Made by a program: the position numbers and the translations under genes. The notes under the pieces were generated by a model. That model was not told the origin of the DNA, ran no database searches, and saw only the letters and a list, made by a program, of their open reading frames with translations. From Actinomycetota bacterium (GTDB lineage Bacteria > Actinomycetota > Thermoleophilia > UBA2241), in contig PKYM01000219.1 of assembly GCA_003132645.1 (NCBI GenBank), positions 1-9,812 of the forward strand: a stretch of DNA of 9,812 nt, in the 5' to 3' direction. Below, piece after piece: positions 1 to 5,240 of this stretch. Numbering within the stretch: the first letter of the stretch is position 1; each line of letters begins with the position of its first letter.

Positions 1-867
1 CAGGTAGCCGTGGATGAACTCGCTGCGGGGCGCCTCGTAGCCGGCGCTCCACAGCAGGGCCGGCCAGATCACGGCGTGGAACTTGAGGATGTCCTTGGCC
101 AGCAGGTGGACGTCGGCCGGCCAGAAGCGCCGTTCGAGGTCGTCGCCGGGGTCCGCGTAGGTGAGGGCCGAGACGTAGTTGATGAGCGCGTCGACCCAGA
201 CGTAGATCACCTGCTCGGGGTCCCAGGGCACCGGGATGCCCCAGGTGATCGACTTGCGGCTGATGGAGATGTCATCGAGGCCGCCCTCGATGAACGACAG
301 CGCCTCGTTGTAGCGCGACTTCGGCCGCACCCAGCCCGGGTGCTCGAGGTAGAATTCGCGTAACCGGTCCTGATAGCGCGACAGCAGGAAGTAGTAGTTC
401 TCCTCTTCGAGCCAGACCGGCTCGGTGCCGTGGATGGGACACTTGCCCGCCACGAGGTCGCGATCGTAGTAGAAGGCCTCGCAGGCGGTGCAGTAGAGGC
501 CTCCGTAGCTGCGCTTCTCGATGTCGCCGGCGACCCGCAGCTTCTCGACGAAGCGCTGCACGTAGGCCTCGTGCTGGGGATCGGTCGTGCGGATGAAGAA
601 GTCGTTGTCGGCGTTCACGCGCAGCGTCATCTCGCGGAACTTCGGGGCCAGCATGTCGACGTGCTCGCGCGGCGTGAGGCCGCGCTCCTCGGCGGCCTGG
701 GCTACCTTGTTGCCGTGCTCATCGGTGCCCGTCAGGAAGAAGACATCGTCGCCGAGCTGGCGGTGGTGGCGGGCGAGGATGTCGGCGGCGATCGTCGTGT
801 AGGCGTGCCCCAGGTGGGGGTCGGCGTTGACGTAGTAGATCGGCGTGGTGATCGAGAAACGGCTCAA
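1..867 (-). CDS. metG: Methionyl-tRNA synthetase, N-terminal part (C-terminus beyond window)
   Basis: Charges tRNA-Met with methionine in the cytoplasm, supplying both initiation and elongation. The 289 visible codons cover most of the class I catalytic domain. The HIGH signature appears as HLGH at residues 18-21. A single zinc knuckle is formed by C126, C129, C143 and H146 (CTAC...CPIH), the arrangement known from the Thermus-type enzyme. The conserved YVWVDALINY stretch and the FIHGYL that precedes the KMSKS loop are present; KMSKS itself and the anticodon-binding domain lie left of position 1. The start is a TTG at 867-865 that shares two bases with the TGA stop of the upstream flavin reductase gene (TTGA overlap), so translation is probably coupled. 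No other start before the HIGH motif fits. Identity is secure; only the 3' end is missing. Confidence 0.96.
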   Translation of the reverse strand, partial: MSRFSITTPIYYVNADPHLGHAYTTIAADILARHHRQLGDDVFFLTGTDEHGNKVAQAAEERGLTPREHVDMLAPKFREMTLRVNADNDFFIRTTDPQHEAYVQRFVEKLRVAGDIEKRSYGGLYCTACEAFYYDRDLVAGKCPIHGTEPVWLEEENYYFLLSRYQDRLREFYLEHPGWVRPKSRYNEALSFIEGGLDDISISRKSITWGIPVPWDPEQVIYVWVDALINYVSALTYADPGDDLERRFWPADVHLLAKDILKFHAVIWPALLWSAGYEAPRSEFIHGYL

Positions 868-1445
868 CCCTTGGCCCCGCCCCGCGGCTCCTTGAGCGTG
901 TAGCCGTAGCTGCCCACCTTCTCGCCCAGCGACCAGTACTCACCGATCACGTAGGAGAGCGGGTCGACCTTGCCGGCCTGCAGGCGGCCGCGCGAGTCGA
1001 GCACGTCCTCGTTGAAGTGCACGGCGAGGATCTCGCCGACGAACAGGTCGTGCGCGCCGAGGCTCAAGCGATGGCGCGTGACGCACTCTATGTTGATCGG
1101 GCACTCCTCGATCAGCGGGGCGGCGACGCGCGCGCCCGACACGGCGTGAAACCCGCAGGCGGCGAACTTGTCGGTGTCGCGCCCCGAGACGTTGCCGCAC
1201 AGGTCGACCTCGCGCGCCTGGGAGCGGGTCGGCACGTTGACCACGAACTCGTGGGTGCGCTGCAGCAGGCCGTAGGAGTGTCGCGAGGGGCGCAACGAGA
1301 TGCTCAGCATGGGTGGCGCCGAGCAGACGTTGCCGACCCAGGCGAGCGTGACGATGTCGGGATCTCCCCCATCGACGCCGGCGACGCTGACCATGACCAG
1401 CGGCACCGGCAGGAGCACGTTCGAGGGTCTCCGCTGGATCTTCAT
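864..1445 (-). CDS. Flavin reductase-like / flavoredoxin family protein (FMN-binding split barrel)
   Basis: A 193-residue single-domain protein of the flavin reductase-like split-barrel family, whose members bind FMN and either reduce flavin with NAD(P)H or act as flavoredoxin-type electron carriers. Family features are the N-terminal P-x-P-L-V-M-V-S strand (residues 13-20), the T-x-A-W-x-G...CSAPP-x-L-S-I-S-L-R segment (33-52), the R-x-S-Y pair (55-58), the E-F-V-V-N-V-P strand (66-72) and the C-P-I-N-I-E-C segment (115-121). No signal peptide or membrane helix is visible, so it should be cytoplasmic. The ATG at 1445-1443 follows AAGGAG with a 4-nt spacer, and a TAGGAT hexamer lies upstream. 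Its stop overlaps the metG start by two bases, so the two are co-transcribed. The true substrate or partner cannot be read from sequence. Family assignment is firm; activity is inferred. Confidence 0.85.
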   Translation of the reverse strand: MKIQRRPSNVLLPVPLVMVSVAGVDGGDPDIVTLAWVGNVCSAPPMLSISLRPSRHSYGLLQRTHEFVVNVPTRSQAREVDLCGNVSGRDTDKFAACGFHAVSGARVAAPLIEECPINIECVTRHRLSLGAHDLFVGEILAVHFNEDVLDSRGRLQAGKVDPLSYVIGEYWSLGEKVGSYGYTLKEPRGGAKG

Positions 1446-1477
1446 CGCTCTCCTTCTCGCGCGGACTTGCGAGCGCT

Positions 1478-1483
1478 ATCCTA
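1478..1483 (-). promoter_or_regulatory. Candidate -10 element for the flavin reductase-metG operon
   Basis: TAGGAT reading leftward fits the TANNNT pattern and lies 32 nt before the ATG at 1445, leaving room for a short leader carrying the AAGGAG at 1450-1455. No good -35 hexamer sits 16-18 bp further upstream. It is offered because the 120-bp gap between two divergent genes must hold promoters for both. Weak evidence. Confidence 0.35.
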
Positions 1484-1553
1484 CATCACGCGCGCCGGCG
1501 GGCAGCCGCTTGCGGCCCGGATTTGGCGTCGCACGGGCCCGTTGCCGCTCAGG

Positions 1554-1559
1554 TATGAT
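1554..1559 (+). promoter_or_regulatory. Candidate -10 element for a leaderless ureohydrolase mRNA
   Basis: TATGAT lies exactly 6 nt before the ATG at 1566. With normal -10 geometry, transcription would start at or within a base of the A of the ATG, giving a leaderless mRNA. In agreement, no purine-rich Shine-Dalgarno sequence precedes this start (the spacer is TCCCCC). No recognisable -35 is present. Confidence 0.5.
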
Positions 1560-1565
1560 TCCCCC

Positions 1566-2555
1566 ATGGCAGAATCCCCGCCTTTCGCCGGCATCGCGAG
1601 CTTCCTCAAGGCGCCCTACATGGCCGACCCGCGTAGCGACGACGCCGAGGTGGCGATCCTCGGCATCCCGTACGACGAGGCGACGACGGCTCGCCCCGGC
1701 GCCCGCTACGGTCCGCGCGCCATGCGCGACGCGTCGACCAACTGGGCCTACCGCGAGGCGGCGACGCCGTTCTACGATGGCGAAGCCGACACACAGCTGC
1801 TCGGCGGCGTGCGCTTCGTCGATTCGGGCGACGTCGACCTGCCGCCGACGGCGCAGCCCGAGCGCAGCCATCCACTCATCGGCGCGCGGGTCGGCCGGCT
1901 GCTCGAACACCAACTCTTCCCCGTCGTGCTCGGCGGCGATCACTCGATCACCTACCCCATCCTCAAGGCCTTCGGCCGACGTCCGCTGCACCTCGTGCAG
2001 TTCGACACCCACATGGACTACTGGAACGACGAGTCCGGCATGCTCTACACGCACGCCAGCCCCATCGTGCGCTCACACGAAAACGGGCTCGTGCAGCGGG
2101 TCACCCAGTACGGCATCCGCGGGCTGCACACCGCTGCCGACCAGATCGAGCTGGCCCGCGAGCGCGGCGTGACCACGTTCTGGTGCGAACAGGCCAAGCG
2201 CACGCCGGTCGCCGACCTCGTGGCCCACATCGAGCCGGGCGAAGACGTCTACATCACCTTCGACATCGACGCCCTCGACCCCAGCATCGCGCCGGGCACC
2301 GGCACGCCCGAGCCGGGCGGCTTCAGCTACTACGAGGCCAAGGCGATCCTGCGGGCGGTCGCCCTCAGGGCGCACGTGATCGGCATGGACATGGTCGAGG
2401 TCAATCCCCTGTACGACCCCATGGAGATCACGGCGCTACACGCTGTGCGCCTCATCTTCGACGGCGTCGGGGCGGCACTCCAGAACAAGCAATCCGCGGC
2501 GACCCAACCGCTGTCCCGCCTGAGCGCACTCCGGCCCAGCCGCAATCCGGCCTGA
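1566..2555 (+). CDS. Ureohydrolase family protein (agmatinase/arginase-like)
   Basis: A 329-residue metallohydrolase that should split a guanidino compound into urea and an amine, agmatine to putrescine being the usual family reaction. The two-manganese site is complete: GGDHS (H126), DTHMD (D147, H149, D151) and FDIDALDP (D233, D235), followed by the substrate-loop PGTGTPEPGG and the family ending VEVNPLYD. H163 in YTHASP corresponds to the catalytic-histidine loop. The motif reads DTHMD where most agmatinases have DAHxD, so the substrate may differ (guanidinobutyrate, guanidine or another relative are possible). An open frame extends upstream to 1017, but that stretch lies opposite the flavin reductase gene; I chose the ATG at 1566, where the conserved protein begins and TATGAT sits 6 nt upstream. 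The last roughly 20 residues (ALRPSRNPA end) are written by a 16-bp DNA repeat and look non-conserved. It faces away from the metG operon and toward the methyltransferase gene. Confidence 0.88.
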   Translation: MAESPPFAGIASFLKAPYMADPRSDDAEVAILGIPYDEATTARPGARYGPRAMRDASTNWAYREAATPFYDGEADTQLLGGVRFVDSGDVDLPPTAQPERSHPLIGARVGRLLEHQLFPVVLGGDHSITYPILKAFGRRPLHLVQFDTHMDYWNDESGMLYTHASPIVRSHENGLVQRVTQYGIRGLHTAADQIELARERGVTTFWCEQAKRTPVADLVAHIEPGEDVYITFDIDALDPSIAPGTGTPEPGGFSYYEAKAILRAVALRAHVIGMDMVEVNPLYDPMEITALHAVRLIFDGVGAALQNKQSAATQPLSRLSALRPSRNPA

Positions 2556-2597
2556 CCGCACTGCGGCCTGAGCGCACTCCGGCCTAACCGCGCAGAG
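2518..2597. repeat. 16-bp tandem repeat at the ends of two convergent genes
   Basis: Units start at 2518, 2534, 2550 and 2566, with a decayed fifth at 2582. The consensus is GCCTGASCGCACTSCG; the first and fourth units are identical, the third differs at two positions and the second is diverged. A weakly similar unit may lie at 2502. The array spans the stop codons of both the ureohydrolase (2553-2555) and the methyltransferase (2584-2586). The period is not a multiple of three. Parts such as CCGCACTGCGG are self-complementary, so weak hairpins could form on either strand. Confidence 0.8.
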
Positions 2598-3468
2598 CCG
2601 CCACCAGCGCCGCGATGTAGGCCGGAGTCGTGCCGCAGCAACCCCCGACGATGTTCGCGCCCGCGGCCACGATGGCCGGCATGAACGACGCGAAGCTCTC
2701 GGGCGTCTCGCCATAGGTGGTGTGGCCGTCGACGAGGCTGGGCTGACCCGCATTGGGCTGGATGACGAGCGGCGCCTCGGTCGCGGCGCGAAACTCGGCG
2801 ACCAGGCCCGGCATGTCCTCGCCGGTGATCTCGCAGTTGGCGCCGACCACGTCGGCGCCGGCCTCGAGCAGGGTCGCGGCGGCCTGGGCCGGGGTCACGC
2901 CCATCATCGTGCGGTAGCCGCGCGGCGAAGGCTTGAAGGCCAGCGAGATGAGGACGGGCAGCGAGCCCGCCATGGCGCGCGCGCCGAGCACGGCGGCCTT
3001 GGCCTCCGCGAGATCGAAGAAGGTGGTCATGGCGATCAGGTCGACGCCGGCGGCGACGAGCGCCTCGGACTGTTCGGCGAAGACGTCGCGCAGCTCGTCG
3101 GCCGTAGCGTCGCCCAACGGCGGCATCATGCGCCCCGACGGTCCGATGTCGCCGGCGACCAGCTTGTCGGGCGCGACCTCGTCGCGCACCGCCATCGCCA
3201 GGCGAGCGCCCGCCCCGTTCAGCTCGACGACGCGCTCGGCCTCGTGGTAGGCGGTCAGCTTGCTGCGACTGCCGCCGAAGCTATTGGTCTCGATGATGTC
3301 GGCCCCCGCCTCGAGGTAGGCGCGGTGGATGGCCGCGACGACCTCGGGATTGCTCACGTTCCACGACTCGGGTGACTCGACCGGACGATAACCGGCGGCG
3401 ATGAGCTGCGTGCCCATGGCGCCGTCGAAGATGAGCGGGCGAGACCGTAGCTCCGTGAGCAGATCCAC
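2584..3468 (-). CDS. Stand-alone homocysteine S-methyltransferase domain protein
   Basis: A 294-residue (beta/alpha)8-barrel of the homocysteine S-methyltransferase family, which transfers a methyl group to a thiol, normally homocysteine to give methionine. The N-terminus has the family IFDGAMGTQL (13-22) and the ETNSFGGSR segment (60-68). The three zinc-binding cysteines are present: C212 in GANC, and C277 and C278 in GGCCGTTP. The whole protein is this one domain; the folate, cobalamin and activation domains of full MetH are absent. The methyl donor could be S-methylmethionine or SAM, or a separate corrinoid protein. The PRGYRTMMG segment (183-190) recalls, from memory, relatives that work with corrinoid partners. 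The start is GTG at 3468-3466, six nt after a perfect AAGGAGG (3475-3481). It follows rsmI by 76 nt on the same strand and may have its own promoter. Family sure, donor unknown. Confidence 0.88.
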   Translation of the reverse strand: MDLLTELRSRPLIFDGAMGTQLIAAGYRPVESPESWNVSNPEVVAAIHRAYLEAGADIIETNSFGGSRSKLTAYHEAERVVELNGAGARLAMAVRDEVAPDKLVAGDIGPSGRMMPPLGDATADELRDVFAEQSEALVAAGVDLIAMTTFFDLAEAKAAVLGARAMAGSLPVLISLAFKPSPRGYRTMMGVTPAQAAATLLEAGADVVGANCEITGEDMPGLVAEFRAATEAPLVIQPNAGQPSLVDGHTTYGETPESFASFMPAIVAAGANIVGGCCGTTPAYIAALVAALRG

Positions 3469-3509
3469 TGTGTGCCTCCTTGCAGCCGACGACCGGTGCT
3501 GGAAACCTC

Positions 3510-3515
3510 AGTCTA
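3510..3515 (-). promoter_or_regulatory. Candidate -10 element for the homocysteine methyltransferase gene
   Basis: TAGACT, read leftward, lies in the 76-bp gap between rsmI and the methyltransferase gene. It would give a leader of about 35 nt containing the AAGGAGG. No convincing -35 is seen at the right distance, and read-through from rsmI is equally possible. Confidence 0.3.
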
Positions 3516-3544
3516 CCGCACTTGCCAAAGCCCGAGACGCGGAG

Positions 3545-4375
3545 TCAGCCGTCCGGGGACACCTCGTCGACCATGCGCTTCGCCTCGTTGCGCCTGATGC
3601 CGAGACAGACGGCGAGGGCGGCGGCGGCGTCGCGACGTGACAGCCCGGCAAGCCGCAGGGCCGCCGCCGCCGCCCGCGCCCGCTCGCCGGCGAGCTCGTC
3701 GACGCCGGCCGGCAGGCCGGCGTTGACGACCAGCGTGATCTCGCCCTTCACCTCGCCCGGAAAGCGCACCGCCAGCTCGGCGACAGTGCCGCGCGCGACC
3801 TCTTCGTGCAACTTGGTGAGCTCGCGACAGACCGCGCCCGGCGCGTCGGGAGCCAGAGCCGCCAGGCGGGCGAGGCTGGCCGCCAGCCGGTGTCCGGTCT
3901 CGAAAGCGACGACAAGACCGCCGGAGCGCCGCCAGGCGTCCCAGGCGGCCCGCAGGTCGACAGCCCGCCGCGGCAGGTAGCCGACGAACCGAAAGCCGTC
4001 GTCGCCGGCGAGACCCGAGGCGACCACGGCGGTCACCGGCGCCGACGGACCCGGCAGCACCGTCAGGGCCAGCCCGGCCGCGGCCGCGGCGGCGACCAGT
4101 CGCAGACCTGGGTCGGAGACGCCCGGCAGTCCTGCATCGGTGACCAGAGCGACGTCGAGTCCTGCCCGCAGCCGCGCCAGCAGATGAGCGGTCTTTTCGG
4201 CCTCGTTATGGGCGAAGAGGCTCGTCGTGGGAGTGTGGATGTCGTACCGCGCCAGCAGCTTGCGCGTGTGCCGGGTGTCCTCGGCGGCGATCAGGTCGAC
4301 GGCGCGCAGCGTCTCCAGAACCCGGGTGGTGACGTCGTCGAGATTCCCGATGGGTGTCGCGCACACGTAGAGCAC
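3545..4375 (-). CDS. rsmI: 16S rRNA (cytidine1402-2'-O)-methyltransferase
   Basis: A SAM-dependent enzyme of the tetrapyrrole methylase fold that 2'-O-methylates C1402 in the decoding centre of 16S rRNA. All family marks are there: the N-terminal LYVCATPIGNLDD (2-14), AEDTRHTRKLL (31-41), TDAGLPGVSDPG (79-90), PGPSA (108-112) and the FRFVGYLPR segment (128-136). The 276-residue length is normal for RsmI, and the helical C-terminal extension (roughly 230-276) is intact. The start is GTG at 4375-4373, just before the conserved first strand. No Shine-Dalgarno sequence is evident: the six bases before GTG are all C, preceded by GAGAAT, so the message may be leaderless. It is the first gene after a 469-bp non-coding gap. 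rsmI is commonly found close to metG in bacteria; here about 2.1 kb of other genes lies between them. Confidence 0.95.
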   Translation of the reverse strand: MLYVCATPIGNLDDVTTRVLETLRAVDLIAAEDTRHTRKLLARYDIHTPTTSLFAHNEAEKTAHLLARLRAGLDVALVTDAGLPGVSDPGLRLVAAAAAAGLALTVLPGPSAPVTAVVASGLAGDDGFRFVGYLPRRAVDLRAAWDAWRRSGGLVVAFETGHRLAASLARLAALAPDAPGAVCRELTKLHEEVARGTVAELAVRFPGEVKGEITLVVNAGLPAGVDELAGERARAAAAALRLAGLSRRDAAAALAVCLGIRRNEAKRMVDEVSPDG

Positions 4376-4381
4376 GGGGGG

Positions 4382-4387
4382 ATTCTC
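4382..4387 (-). promoter_or_regulatory. rsmI: Candidate -10 element for a leaderless rsmI mRNA
   Basis: Reading leftward, GAGAAT is followed by CCCCCC and then the GTG start, so the hexamer-to-start spacing is 6 nt, as at the ureohydrolase and LCP genes. A poor -35 (TTTTCG) lies 16 bp further upstream. GAGAAT matches TATAAT at four of six positions, so it is weaker than the other two cases. Confidence 0.35.
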
Positions 4388-4579
4388 TCACAGCTTCGGC
4401 AAACGAAAAGCGGGACCCACGGCCGGCGACGCGGTGTCCGCGAGGGCGAATGCCGCGTTCCTGCGGTCGCCGCCCCTCTCGGTGGTCGCGGGCTGTGGAT
4501 CCCGCACACTTCCTCTTATCGGTCGCGTAGGTCGCTGACTACACCCTTGTGGCCTGGTGAGGCGACGCTTCTCGGGGCG

Positions 4580-4593
4580 GGCGCCGAAGCGCC
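4580..4593 (-). other. UUCG-capped hairpin
   Basis: On the minus strand GGCGC-TTCG-GCGCC makes a perfect five-pair stem closed by a C(UUCG)G tetraloop, one of the most stable RNA loops. On the plus strand the loop would be CGAA, which is not specially stable. Flanking CTCGG (4571-4575) and CCGAG (4592-4596) offer a competing outer stem. It lies about 205 nt before the rsmI start. Confidence 0.5.
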
Positions 4594-4599
4594 GAGGCA

Positions 4600-4711
4600 A
4601 ACCGTCTGGGCGTCAGGCGCCGGGACGCGAGGCGTCCGGGGGCCGGGACGGGGCGCGTTCGGGGCCGGGACTGACAGGGAGCGTTTGGGGCCGCAGCGGT
4701 GACCCTGGGGC
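4600..4711. repeat. Degenerate 22-26-bp tandem repeats with G-quadruplex potential
   Basis: On the plus strand, units beginning CGGGAC start at 4621, 4644 and 4666 and each ends in GGGGC; a decayed copy follows at 4692 and a partial one precedes at 4600-4620. Read on the minus strand, each carries GCCCC...ACGC...GTCCCG. The G-runs at 4638-4642, 4645-4647, 4650-4653, 4661-4664 and 4667-4669, with spacers of 2, 2, 7 and 2 nt, satisfy the usual G-quadruplex pattern on the plus strand. Confidence 0.55.
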
Positions 4712-4717
4712 GGCAGC

Positions 4718-4770
4718 AGTGTGGGGGGCGGGGTTGTGTGCCTTGCGGCACACACCCCGCCCCCCACACT
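4718..4770 (-). terminator. Large inverted repeat, probable terminator of the ferredoxin transcript
   Basis: The arms 4718-4742 and 4747-4770 are complementary over 24 pairs with a single bulged base (the doubled T at 4734-4735). The loop is 4743-4746, which on the minus strand reads GCAA, a stable GNRA tetraloop closed by C-G. It begins 74 nt after the ferredoxin stop. No T-run follows on either strand, so it would be a U-less (I-shaped) terminator of the kind described in actinobacteria, or an RNA-stability element. The structure is certain; its role is inferred. Confidence 0.6.
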
Positions 4771-4844
4771 GAAAGGATCGCGGCGGCGATCGGTCGGACT
4801 TGTCTGGGACCGGCCCCCGCCGGAGACGTCGCGTCAGAAGGACC

Positions 4845-5015
4845 TCAGTCGGCGACGATGGCTTCGTTCGGACACGAGTCGACGCAGGTGCCACAGTCGG
4901 TGCAGAGCTCAGGATCGATGGTGTAGATGTCGTCGCCCTCTGCGATCGCGCCCTCGGGACACTCGTCTACGCACGCTGCGCAAGCGAGACAATCGTCAGT
5001 GATTCTGTGCGCCAT
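4845..5015 (-). CDS. 2[4Fe-4S] ferredoxin
   Basis: A 56-residue bacterial-type ferredoxin carrying two [4Fe-4S] clusters, a small soluble low-potential electron carrier for cytoplasmic redox enzymes. Two canonical CxxCxxCxxxCP motifs are visible: C9, C12, C15 and C19, and C38, C41, C44 and C48. The halves are related to each other, with EGAI and NEAI following each cluster motif, as in clostridial-type ferredoxins. The ATG at 5015-5013 lies 9 nt after AGGAGGTGA (5025-5033), a full match to the 16S anti-Shine-Dalgarno sequence, and a good promoter stands upstream, so it is probably strongly expressed as a single-gene unit. Codon choice is slightly less GC-biased than in the neighbours (TGT, GCT, GCA and GTA appear), as often seen in small abundant proteins. 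The redox partner is unknown; no gene in the window obviously needs it. Very secure. Confidence 0.95.
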   Translation of the reverse strand: MAHRITDDCLACAACVDECPEGAIAEGDDIYTIDPELCTDCGTCVDSCPNEAIVAD

Positions 5016-5040
5016 TGGCGTTGGTCACCTCCTGTCGGGC

Positions 5041-5057
5041 ACCGCCGGACAGGCGGT
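5041..5057 (-). promoter_or_regulatory. Hairpin in the ferredoxin 5' leader
   Basis: ACCGCC-TGTCC-GGCGGT on the minus strand forms a perfect six-pair stem with a 5-nt loop, ending 7 nt before the AGGAGGTGA. It lies in the predicted leader of about 60 nt. It could stabilise the mRNA or influence access to the ribosome binding site. Confidence 0.4.
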
Positions 5058-5082
5058 CGCCCACGATGGATCGTCTGATGCA

Positions 5083-5111
5083 AGAATACCGGCAGGTCGA
5101 GTGCAAGGCAA
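5083..5111 (-). promoter_or_regulatory. Sigma-70-type promoter of the ferredoxin gene
   Basis: Reading leftward, TTGCCT (5106-5111) and TATTCT (5083-5088) are separated by exactly 17 bp. Each matches the consensus hexamers at four of six positions. Transcription would start near 5076, giving a leader of about 60 nt with a hairpin and a perfect Shine-Dalgarno sequence. It is the best -35/-10 pair in the window. Confidence 0.6.
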
Positions 5112-5240
5112 CGAGCCTCACCGCCTGCGCGCCGGGCCCGGGAGGTCGCGCTCGCGCTTGAACCGGGCGCGCCGACTTGCCTTGCGCCAGATGACCCGAA
5201 CGCGCCGCCGCCCACCCGCCGCGGCGCGAACACGAGCGCT

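Larger units (their letters stand above)
4376..4844. other. 469-bp structured non-coding gap between the ferredoxin gene and rsmI
   Basis: I see no convincing protein gene here. Reading leftward from the ferredoxin stop, it holds about 74 nt of unremarkable sequence, the large inverted repeat (4718-4770), degenerate 22-26-bp repeats (about 4600-4691), a UUCG-capped hairpin (4580-4593), a small inverted repeat (GCGGG/CCCGC at 4488-4492 and 4501-4505) and finally the rsmI promoter region. The two strongest hairpins have especially stable loops only when read on the minus strand, which suggests a minus-strand RNA: the ferredoxin 3' UTR, an rsmI leader or a separate small RNA. Confidence 0.6.

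Noticed and set aside
430..903. Long plus-strand frames opposite metG, and similar frames opposite rsmI, ROK and truA.
   Set aside because: They are antisense shadows of real genes produced by high GC content; none shows a coherent domain.
1017..1565. Upstream extension of the ureohydrolase reading frame to 1017.
   Set aside because: It lies opposite the flavin reductase gene and shows no family similarity, while the conserved protein begins at the ATG at 1566.
4388..4507. A 39-codon GTG-started frame on the minus strand ending 13 nt before rsmI, possibly an upstream ORF.
   Set aside because: No good ribosome binding site or recognisable protein pattern; open frames with high third-position GC are expected by chance here.
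4585..4720. Sequence on the plus strand resembling a c-di-GMP-I (GEMM) riboswitch: GGCAAACC at 4596-4603 followed by GGGACGC at 4622-4628, and a second GGCAAAC...GGGAC at 4398-4416.
   Set aside because: The conserved GACGCAAAGC box is altered at key adenines, no GNRA-capped stem is formed between the boxes, and no plus-strand gene follows for more than 1.7 kb. The match is best explained by chance in GC-rich repeats. A covariance search with the GEMM-I model would settle it.
5118..5240. Continuation of the ROK frame past its TAA for 41 codons, encoding a very basic peptide.
   Set aside because: There is no start codon in the extension and the ROK protein already ends normally, so read-through or an extra gene is not supported.
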